In this document: positions 24,675 through 31,532 of the stretch, piece after piece
How the letters are laid out: every line of letters begins with the position of its first letter
How positions within the stretch are numbered: position 1 is the stretch's first letter
Assembly: GCA_900320285.1 (NCBI GenBank)
Contig: ONRQ01000001.1
Coordinates: 111,004-175,003 of the forward strand
Length of the DNA: 64,000 nt
Direction of reading: 5' to 3'
From: an uncultured Eubacteriales bacterium
Lineage (GTDB): Bacteria > Bacillota > Clostridia > Peptostreptococcales > Anaerovoracaceae
Translations under genes and position numbers: made by a program
Notes under the pieces: model-generated
The model's database searches: none
Seen by the model: only the letters and a program-made list of their open reading frames with translations
Told to the model about the DNA's origin: nothing

Positions 24675-26129
24675 ATGAGCGTTGGTGAATTTATAGGCTG
24701 GTTAGACGGTCTTGTATGGGGTACCGTAATGATGGTTCTCATCATCGTTGTAGGTATTCTCCTGTCCGTTAGAACCAAGTTCCACCCACAGAGAAGGCTC
24801 GGATTATCCCTCAAGTACGCTGTAAACAATGAGGACGGCGCAGAGGGAGACGTATCCAGCTTCGGAGCTCTTACAACAGCTCTCGCTGCTACAGTAGGTA
24901 CAGGAAACATCGTAGGTGTATCCACAGCTATCATGGGCGGCGGTCCTGGAGCTCTCTTCTGGATGGAGTTCGCAGCATTCTTCGGAATCGCTACAAAGTA
25001 CGCAGAAGGTGTTCTTGCTGTCAAGTACAGACATGTAAAAGAAGACGGCTCGATCCTTGGCGGACCTTTCTACTACATTGAAAAGGGAATGGGCCCTAAG
25101 TGGAAATGGCTCGGCAAGCTGTTCGCTCTCTTCGGAGCACTCGCCGGAGCTCTCGGTATCGGAACATCCACACAGGTTAACGGTATCGTAAACGCTATCA
25201 ACAAGGTAGCTGTTGAGGCTGGAGCAACAAAGGTTGCCTTCACAGCATTCGGTGAGGATGCAACATGGGTCAAGGTCATCGCTGCAATCATCATCACAGC
25301 AGGCACAATCGCCGTAATCGTTGGTGGTATCCAGAGAATCGCTCAGGTAACCGAGAAGATCGTACCTGCAATGATGGTACTCTACGTAGTATCCGCTCTA
25401 CTCGTATTCTTCTTCAACATCGGTCACCTCGGTGAAGCTCTTGTAAAGGTATTCTCCGGTGCATTCGGTGCTAACGCTGAGTATGCTGCACTCGCAGGCG
25501 GAGCTGGCGCTGCATTCAGACTTGCTATCCAGAAGGGTGTTGCGAGAGGTATCTTCTCGAACGAGGCTGGTCTTGGTTCCGCTCCTATCGCTGCTGCTGC
25601 TGCACAGACAAAGGAGTGCGTACGTCAGGGCATGGTATCGTCGACAGGTACATTCCTCGACACAATCGTCATCTGCACAATGACAGGTCTCTGCGTAGTT
25701 ATGACAGGCGCAAACGAGCAGGGTCTCGAGGGCGTAGAAGTAACGATGTGGGCATTCGGACATGGATTCCCATGGCCAACAATGGTAGGATATGTAATCC
25801 TCGCTACATGCCTCGCACTCTTCGCATTCTCGACTATCCTCGGTTGGGACTACTACGCTGAGAGATGCTTCGACTACTTCACAAACGGCAACACTGGTGC
25901 TATCAGAGCTTACAGATGGCTGTATGTAGCTGCTGTAGCTATCGGACCTTTCCTGCCACTCGGAGTTGTTTGGGACTTCGCTGACCTGATGAACGGACTC
26001 ATGGCATTCCCTAACCTGGTTGCTCTGTTCGCTCTCTCCGGCGTTGTTGCAAAAGAGACATTCGACTTCTGGGAAAGAAGACAGTCCGGAGCATACAAGG
26101 ATGGACTGCCACAGAAGAAGGCAAAATAG
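24675..26129 (+). CDS. Sodium:alanine (AGCS) symporter, highly expressed type
   Basis: A 484-aa Na+-coupled alanine/glycine symporter. Key motifs are TTALAATVGTGNIVGVSTAI, GGGPGALFWMEFAAFFG, LGGPFYYIEKGMG and RGIFSNEAGLGSAPIAAAAA. It is a distant paralogue of the symporter at 7955-9385. Codon choice is strikingly uniform (GCT, ACA, GGT/GGA, CTC, AAG) compared with its neighbours, as expected for a heavily translated gene, and AAGGAGG stands 7 bases before the ATG. It is a single-gene unit with a near-consensus promoter and a strong terminator. Heavy use of amino acids as substrate is a reasonable inference. Confidence 0.95.
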   Translation: MSVGEFIGWLDGLVWGTVMMVLIIVVGILLSVRTKFHPQRRLGLSLKYAVNNEDGAEGDVSSFGALTTALAATVGTGNIVGVSTAIMGGGPGALFWMEFAAFFGIATKYAEGVLAVKYRHVKEDGSILGGPFYYIEKGMGPKWKWLGKLFALFGALAGALGIGTSTQVNGIVNAINKVAVEAGATKVAFTAFGEDATWVKVIAAIIITAGTIAVIVGGIQRIAQVTEKIVPAMMVLYVVSALLVFFFNIGHLGEALVKVFSGAFGANAEYAALAGGAGAAFRLAIQKGVARGIFSNEAGLGSAPIAAAAAQTKECVRQGMVSSTGTFLDTIVICTMTGLCVVMTGANEQGLEGVEVTMWAFGHGFPWPTMVGYVILATCLALFAFSTILGWDYYAERCFDYFTNGNTGAIRAYRWLYVAAVAIGPFLPLGVVWDFADLMNGLMAFPNLVALFALSGVVAKETFDFWERRQSGAYKDGLPQKKAK

Positions 26130-26180
26130 TCTAACTGCTTAACGATCAATCGATCACAAAAACAAACCAATAACTAAAAG

Positions 26181-26212
26181 AGCCCCGCACTCCGGTGCGG
26201 GGCTTTTCTTTC
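26181..26212 (+). terminator. Bidirectional Rho-independent terminator
   Basis: AGCCCCGCAC-TCCG-GTGCGGGGCT is a perfect 10-bp stem followed by TTTTCTTT on plus. The complement also ends in CTTTTAG, so it can stop the convergent minus-strand gene at 26229 as well. Confidence 0.92.
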
Positions 26213-26228
26213 CGGTAAGTTGAACCGT

Positions 26229-26693
26229 TTACTTCTTTTTCTGATTGTTGCCCACGACAGGGTCGGCTTTTACCTTCTTCCAGGTCTTCCTTACCTGATC
26301 GATCTGCTTCTTGTCTACGTTTCTCTTTTTCAGTTCTTTGACGTACATCTCTTCTGTCATGCCGATCTGCTTGTAGTACTTGATCATCTCTTTTTCCTTG
26401 TACTGGATGAAGAAGTAAAGTCCTCCTACTACTGCAAGACCGATCACCATCGCGATCAGCAGACCCCACCATTTGAGTTTCAGGATCAGCAGTACAGAAG
26501 CTATCACCCATACAACTGCGATAGCGATCGCACTGTTCCTGAGGGTCTTCTGGTCGATGCCCTTAGGTGCCTTGACTCCCTGTGTATTTAGCTGCTGCCT
26601 GTAGACATTCTTCTGATATCCGCCGGAAGGACGGTTATAGTTCATGTTCCCCTGCATGCCGCTCTTTGCTTTTCCGTATCTGTTCTTTGCCAT
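26229..26693 (-). CDS. Small two-helix membrane protein, unknown
   Basis: A 154-aa protein I do not recognise. The first 55 residues are basic, polar and probably disordered (MAKNRYGKAKSGMQGN, Gln/Asn-rich). Two adjacent hydrophobic helices follow (AIAIAVVWVIASVLLIL and WWGLLIAMVIGLAVVGGLYFF), then a Lys-rich helical tail (KEKEMIKYYKQIGMTEE...). The start at 26693 follows GGGAAGAG; the frame is open further upstream, but through a folded non-coding region. A minus-strand TTGACA-N16-TAAACT promoter (26762-26735) lies in front. It is divergent from the Hsp70-like operon. Confidence 0.65.
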   Translation of the reverse strand: MAKNRYGKAKSGMQGNMNYNRPSGGYQKNVYRQQLNTQGVKAPKGIDQKTLRNSAIAIAVVWVIASVLLILKLKWWGLLIAMVIGLAVVGGLYFFIQYKEKEMIKYYKQIGMTEEMYVKELKKRNVDKKQIDQVRKTWKKVKADPVVGNNQKKK

Positions 26694-26784
26694 GTTCTCT
26701 TCCCTTCTGATAGGTATTAATTTTTTACTATGTGAGTTTATCATATTCTCGTTCAGTGTCAATGGGTGCTGCTCATACAGAAGA

Positions 26785-26923
26785 CGCAAAAGTATCCGAA
26801 CGAGGGGCCAATTTGCAGCCGGTTTCGAGGGGAGAACAAGCAGCGTACTGCGAAGTTCGAGCCCGAAACTGATGCGTCGCAAATTTTGAGCCGGGAGGCG
26901 TACCCGAGAGAGGAACTTTTGCG
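26785..26923 (+). ncRNA. Candidate structured RNA upstream of the Hsp70-like operon
   Basis: A multibranched fold is visible: CGCAAAAGT (26785-26793) with ACTTTTGCG (26915-26923); AATTTGC (26810-26816) with GCAAATT (26879-26885); GGTTTCG (26821-26827) with CGAAACT (26864-26870); an inner GCAG-CGTA-CTGC (26840-26851); and CGGG...CCCG (26892-26906). The helices are nested and separated by purine-rich joints, as in large Firmicutes RNAs or leaders. The strand is uncertain; plus is preferred because it would lead into the gene at 26969. No known class is assigned; the raiA motif is one possibility. Confidence 0.5.
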
Positions 26924-26968
26924 GCTTCGTTGAAAACCGCACGCCTGTTGCTGTATTATTAAGGTACT

Positions 26969-27856
26969 ATGAAAATGACAGATTTGCTTGAAAAAGACAA
27001 AGACAAGCTGCTTACGGAACTATCCGCCGCAGCTTCTGCCGAGAAGGCCATCCACGTCCTTGAGAACGAGATGGACAAGCTGCTCATTAAACACAACGAG
27101 CAGTGTGAGACCGACCGCGAAAGGGAGTCCGCCGCATATATGATGCAGGCGGTCAGGCTTTCCCTGCCTCTGATCGACTCCAACGGAAAGATCAAGGTCT
27201 GGGAGAGCGGTCAGAAGAGCGAAGTAGATACCGGAGGTTCATTTAAACTATCGTTCCTTGTGCTCCTTATAATCGGTCTCGCGCTTTGTGTGTTCGGCTT
27301 TGGTCCGCTGATGATGGATGCCTATATGGCGGCAGCAGCAAATGCCCGCGACCAGGTGATCCTTCACGGAGGAGCAACGCTGGTCGGTCTGGTCGCCCTT
27401 TACTTCTCGGGCTACATGTACAGCCGTCCTAAAAAGGTTACCGGCAAAAAGGAGTATCAGGTGGATATCCGCATAGATGCCGACCGCATTTACCGTAATT
27501 TCCGCACTGCCCTTCTGTCAGTAGATCAGAGCCTCGAGGAGATCCGTGCTTCGGAGCGCTGGAAGGCACGTGAAAAAGCAGGAAGCATCGAAGGCAGGAC
27601 TGTCTCTCAGTCCGAGCTGGATCTTTTCTCTGACCTTCTTGCCGCAGCATACAGCGGTGATTCGGAGTATGCTCTCGAGAAGATCGAGCAGATAAAGTAC
27701 TTCCTTCACAGGCAGCAGATAGAAGTCGTGGATTATTCCAAAGAGAATGAGAAATACTTCGATCTCATGCCGGGCAGCAAGGCAGCTACGATAAGACCTG
27801 CAATGGTAGCTCAGGGCGGGCTCCTTAAAAAAGGCCTCGCTTCAACCGGCAGATAA
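26969..27856 (+). CDS. Membrane protein with coiled coil, partner of Hsp70-like ATPase
   Basis: A 295-aa protein of unknown function. Residues 1-85 are charged and helical (LLEKDKDKLLTELSAAASAE), likely coiled coil. Two membrane helices follow (FLVLLIIGLALCVFGFGPLMM and a second around GGATLVGLVALYFSGYMYS), then a cytoplasmic domain of about 145 residues with helical segments and a Gly-rich end (VAQGGLLKKGLASTGR). A short AAGG site precedes the ATG. It ends 20 bp before the Hsp70-like gene with no terminator between, so they are one operon and probably one membrane complex. Confidence 0.7.
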   Translation: MKMTDLLEKDKDKLLTELSAAASAEKAIHVLENEMDKLLIKHNEQCETDRERESAAYMMQAVRLSLPLIDSNGKIKVWESGQKSEVDTGGSFKLSFLVLLIIGLALCVFGFGPLMMDAYMAAAANARDQVILHGGATLVGLVALYFSGYMYSRPKKVTGKKEYQVDIRIDADRIYRNFRTALLSVDQSLEEIRASERWKAREKAGSIEGRTVSQSELDLFSDLLAAAYSGDSEYALEKIEQIKYFLHRQQIEVVDYSKENEKYFDLMPGSKAATIRPAMVAQGGLLKKGLASTGR

Positions 27857-27876
27857 TCTACAGAAAGGCTGAATAA

Positions 27877-29790
27877 ATGGATCGTTTTTTCGGATTTGAC
27901 CTGGGAGATGCCGAAAGCGCCGTCGCCAGACTTCACAAGGAAGATCAGGTGGTGCCGGAAATGCTCACTGTTGTTGGTGAGCAGAGTTTTATTACGGCAT
28001 ACGCGCAGCTTTCATCAGGTGAGCTCCTTATAGGCGAAAAGGCATGTTATGCCGACAATGTAATAAAGCGCAAGATCCGCTTCAAGAGCAGGTTCCTGAC
28101 AGACCGCTCGAGCGCGGCAGATGTAAAGAGCTTTGCAGGGGGCGTGCTTGGTGAACTATATGGCAGCGGTGATCTTATAAAGAACGAGGAATGCTCGTTC
28201 TATGTAGGATGCCCTGCCGGCTGGAACAAAAATACCAGAGAGCATTACCGCGAGATCTTCGAGAGCGCAGGATACCCTCCCGCAAAGATAATCTCCGAGT
28301 CAAGAGCCGCAATGGTAAGCGCCTGCCAGTCCAAGCACCTGCAGGTCGGTGTCGACATACTGTCGAAGCCGGTGCTGGTAGTGGACATTGGCTCATCGAC
28401 TACCGACTTCGCCTACATCATGGGCGGCAAAGAGGTAGAGATGCAGACTGCCGGTGAAGTTGTTCTTGGCGGAGGAATCATGGACGAGATACTTCTGCTG
28501 GAATCTCTGGAAGCATCAGGATTTGCGCGCAAAAAGATCAAAGCCGTCTTCGATGCAAGCGACGCGTGGAAAAACTACGCCGAGTTCGCGGCCCGCAGAC
28601 TTAAGGAGAAGTATTTCTCCGATGAAGACTACTGGACTCACCACGAATGCAAAGAGACTATAGTCATGCACTATGACCGCCCTGTCAAGTTCACCCTCAG
28701 GATGAACAGCACAATCGCGAAGCAGCTGGTAAAAAGAAGAGTCCCTGCCCTGAACAACCGCTCATGGAAGGAAGTCTTCATTGCCTCCCTCAAGGATGTA
28801 AGAGATAACATATCAGGCGAGCAGCCAGAGCTTATATTCCTGACCGGCGGAGTCAGCAAGCTGGCTGCCATCAGGGACTGGTGCAGTGAGGTTTTCACTG
28901 ATTCGGTCATAATATCCGCGACTGATCCTGAATTTTCGGTAGCAAGGGGCCTCGCGTACTGCGGTCGTATAGATGAAGACATCAGGGAGTTCCGCGAAGA
29001 CCTGGATCAGCTCATCAAATCCACTACGATTGAAGACATAGTCGAGAAGCACATTCCTCTTCTCTATAAAGACGCTGTCGATTGTCTGGTAGAGCCTATC
29101 ATCGAGCAGGTAGCCATGCCTCTTTTCGACAGGTGGAGAGACGGTGAGATCAAAAAGCTTTCGGATACTGACGAGATACTGCAGGTAGAGATAGCAGAAT
29201 TTCTCAAGAAAGATGAGACCAGAGAACTGCTTGCAGGACCGATCACCGCGTGGCTCAAGCCGGTCATAGAGGAGCTGGAGGAATATACGGTTCCTATCTG
29301 CATCAAGCACAGGGTTCCGTACACCGCACTGAGTCTCCGCTCTTACCTCTCGGCTTCCGACATAGACATAAAGGTGGATGCAAAGAATATCTTCGCGGTT
29401 GAGGAGATGACCTTCCTTATCGACTCGATAGTAACCGCGATCGTTGCGATCCTCATATCCGCGATCGACCTTATCCCATTCATGGCAGGCCCTGAAGGCG
29501 TTATCATTGGAGTCATAGCATCTGCCGTTGTGCTCATACTCGGCAAGGACAAGATGCAGGAGAAACTCCTGACTGCTGACATCCCTAAGACAGTGCGCAA
29601 GCTGGTGCCGAAGAACACATTCAAGATGCGCAAGGACAGCATCTGCAGAGATGTAAAGGAATCCTTCTATGAGAGCCTCGAACAGGAGAAGAGTGAGGAG
29701 ATAACCAAGCGCATGGTCGAAGAAATTTCCGCCCAGATCGAGCATACACTGGTCAAGATGGCCGAAGTAGTCGAGATCCCTTTAGGTTAG
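27877..29790 (+). CDS. Membrane-anchored Hsp70-like (ASKHA) ATPase
   Basis: A 637-aa protein with an actin/Hsp70-type nucleotide-binding domain at residues 1-370. Phosphate 1 is FFGFDLGDAESAVAR, phosphate 2 is VLVVDIGSSTTDFAYIMGG and the adenosine motif is LIFLTGGVSKLAAI. SESRAAMVSA matches the connecting helix. There is no Hsp70 substrate-binding beta domain. Instead a helical region of about 130 residues leads to a hydrophobic hairpin near residues 510-556 (LIDSIVTAIVAILISAIDLI and GVIIGVIASAVVLILG), and a charged helical tail ends the protein. This layout is not DnaK, HscA or MreB. The preceding gene encodes a two-helix partner. The role is unknown. Confidence 0.8.
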   Translation: MDRFFGFDLGDAESAVARLHKEDQVVPEMLTVVGEQSFITAYAQLSSGELLIGEKACYADNVIKRKIRFKSRFLTDRSSAADVKSFAGGVLGELYGSGDLIKNEECSFYVGCPAGWNKNTREHYREIFESAGYPPAKIISESRAAMVSACQSKHLQVGVDILSKPVLVVDIGSSTTDFAYIMGGKEVEMQTAGEVVLGGGIMDEILLLESLEASGFARKKIKAVFDASDAWKNYAEFAARRLKEKYFSDEDYWTHHECKETIVMHYDRPVKFTLRMNSTIAKQLVKRRVPALNNRSWKEVFIASLKDVRDNISGEQPELIFLTGGVSKLAAIRDWCSEVFTDSVIISATDPEFSVARGLAYCGRIDEDIREFREDLDQLIKSTTIEDIVEKHIPLLYKDAVDCLVEPIIEQVAMPLFDRWRDGEIKKLSDTDEILQVEIAEFLKKDETRELLAGPITAWLKPVIEELEEYTVPICIKHRVPYTALSLRSYLSASDIDIKVDAKNIFAVEEMTFLIDSIVTAIVAILISAIDLIPFMAGPEGVIIGVIASAVVLILGKDKMQEKLLTADIPKTVRKLVPKNTFKMRKDSICRDVKESFYESLEQEKSEEITKRMVEEISAQIEHTLVKMAEVVEIPLG

Positions 29791-29844
29791 CAGGATTGAA
29801 AATCGCTCCAGTCAGGGCAGTTTTAGCAGTCATATATTTATACG

Positions 29845-29876
29845 ACCGGCAACATCTATGTTGCCGGTTGTTTTTT
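29845..29876 (+). terminator. Rho-independent terminator of the Hsp70-like operon
   Basis: ACCGGCAAC and GTTGCCGGT flank a short loop and are followed by TGTTTTTTATA, about 55 bases after the stop codon. Confidence 0.88.
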
Positions 29877-29899
29877 ATACGTGCATTACTGGTTAGCTA

Positions 29900-29929
29900 T
29901 TGACAAGGCACATGAATTATTAGTATATG
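29900..29929 (+). promoter_or_regulatory. Probable promoter of the secreted Asp-rich protein
   Basis: A perfect TTGACA (29900-29905) is followed after 18 bases by TATATG (29924-29929). The ribosome site AAGGAGGTAGTT leads to the ATG at 30020. Confidence 0.5.
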
Positions 29930-30019
29930 AGTATTAATAGTTGTTAATATTGTATTCTTTAATTCCGATAAGTCAGGGAAGATCTTCCCCATATATTTTA
30001 CTAAGATAAGGAGGTAGTT

Positions 30020-31426
30020 ATGAGAAAAAAGCACAGAGCATTATCCCTGTTGCTGACGCTTGCAATGCTGCTAATGTTTATGCCCGCGCTTACATTTGCG
30101 GAAAGCGACGCTTCAGTAAAAGCAGAAGCTAAGAAGGCCATCGCTACACAGGCAGCTGAGAACAGATCTTCGCAAAAGTCAAAGAGCAAAAGTGTTCTTT
30201 TAATGAAAGATACACAGTCTGTAAGGGCAAATGCTTATGATGATGACGATGACAGCGAACTGTACGGAACATATACTGGCAGACCTGTAATAACGACATC
30301 TGACTGGACAGATAGTGATGGCGAACTTTGCTACGGCTTTGATATTGAACCAAATAGAGGAGATACTATTACTGTAGAAGTTGATGGTAGTACATATACT
30401 TATATATGGAAGCAGGATCCTGACGGTAGTTTTTACTTTGAAGCGCCTGATGATCCGGATGACTATCTTTATATTGATTATGTAGATGTTGATGAGTCAA
30501 CCTTTTCCGAAGGATTAATGACTGTAGTCAGAGAGATTTGGGATGATGACGCGGATGATTATGTGGAAGTATGGACTGCATATATTTATCTGGACAAATT
30601 CACCCTCCGTAATACTGTTTCAAAGATCGTATTTGAACCAAAAACCATAAACCTTGTTGCAGAAAACATAATAAGCTACGATGAGGGAATGCCTTATTAT
30701 TCCTTCCTTGAAAGAAGCAAGCACATTAAAGGAGACACAAGCTGGATGTCCCCATATGCTCCGGGAGATAAACTGACTGTGTATTATACCAATGGAATCT
30801 CACAGACATTTGTAGACACAGATATACTTTTTTATGACGAAGAAGACTACAGTTATTACTATAATGATTGGTTCACTAAAGGTGATAATTATATAAGAGC
30901 ACTAGTAGATAATTACGAGCTGACACTCGGCTCCAATACAGTTAAAATTTCCTGGCATGGAGTTACAGCGAATGTCAACGTAGTAGTTGAGACTGCTGCA
31001 CAAAAGGCTGCAAGAGAGGCTGAAGCTGCGAGACAGGCTGAAGCTGCGAGACAGCAGGCTGAAGCTGCGAGACAACAGGCTGAACTCAACAGAATAATGA
31101 GTGTAAAGACTGTTACTGTCAATTCCAGTACTGTCAACGCAACAACATTGAGTAATGCTATCAGTGCAGCTGGTGGATCGAAGAGTTACGTGACAACAGT
31201 CGTGCTTGGCAGTAAAGTCAAAAAAATCGCAAAGAACACCTTCAAGGGTACTAAAGTTACAACAGTGAAGGTAAAAAGCAAAAAGCTCAAAGCTAATACG
31301 GTCAAAGGTTCACTTAAAGGCTCGTCGGTTACAACCATAAAAGTCACTGCCGGATCAAAGTATAAAAAAACATATAAGAAAATCTTTACAAAGAAGAATG
31401 TCGGCAAAAAAGTCAAAGTAAAATAG
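30020..31426 (+). CDS. Secreted Asp-rich surface protein with Lys-rich repeat C-terminus
   Basis: A 468-aa exported protein. It has a classical signal peptide (RKKHRALSLLLTLAMLLMFM, cleavage after LTFA). Acidic stretches follow (NAYDDDDDSELYGTY and several DD-rich loops, possibly Ca2+ binding). A short Ala/Gln/Arg coiled linker built from EAARQ-type repeats lies at about residues 333-357. The last 90 residues resemble BspA-type leucine-rich repeat units (VVLGSKVKKIAKNTFKGTKV) and are very Lys-rich, which may hold the protein to the acidic cell wall. No sortase motif. Base composition is more AT-rich than upstream genes, as in the next gene. Confidence 0.7.
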   Translation: MRKKHRALSLLLTLAMLLMFMPALTFAESDASVKAEAKKAIATQAAENRSSQKSKSKSVLLMKDTQSVRANAYDDDDDSELYGTYTGRPVITTSDWTDSDGELCYGFDIEPNRGDTITVEVDGSTYTYIWKQDPDGSFYFEAPDDPDDYLYIDYVDVDESTFSEGLMTVVREIWDDDADDYVEVWTAYIYLDKFTLRNTVSKIVFEPKTINLVAENIISYDEGMPYYSFLERSKHIKGDTSWMSPYAPGDKLTVYYTNGISQTFVDTDILFYDEEDYSYYYNDWFTKGDNYIRALVDNYELTLGSNTVKISWHGVTANVNVVVETAAQKAAREAEAARQAEAARQQAEAARQQAELNRIMSVKTVTVNSSTVNATTLSNAISAAGGSKSYVTTVVLGSKVKKIAKNTFKGTKVTTVKVKSKKLKANTVKGSLKGSSVTTIKVTAGSKYKKTYKKIFTKKNVGKKVKVK

Positions 31427-31444
31427 AAAAAATCAAAGGAATAT

Positions 31445-31502
31445 CAAGCGTCGTATATCCATTGCATCAAAATCATTTCGGTGCAATGGATTACGACGCT
31501 TG
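31445..31502. repeat. Long inverted repeat between two surface-protein genes
   Basis: A stem of 21 base pairs with one bulged base (CAAGCGTCGTA plus ATCCATTGCA against TGCAATGGAT plus TACGACGCTTG) encloses a 15-base loop. On plus the next bases are TAGGGTTTTC, a poor U-tract. It may be a terminator, an RNA stability hairpin or a small element. Confidence 0.75.
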
Positions 31503-31532
31503 TAGGGTTTTCAGAAGAACAGGAAACATCAA

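Noticed and set aside
26644-26889. Plus-strand frame across the gap before the Hsp70-like operon
   Set aside because: It starts inside the opposite gene and crosses the nested helices of the candidate RNA; the translation has no family features.
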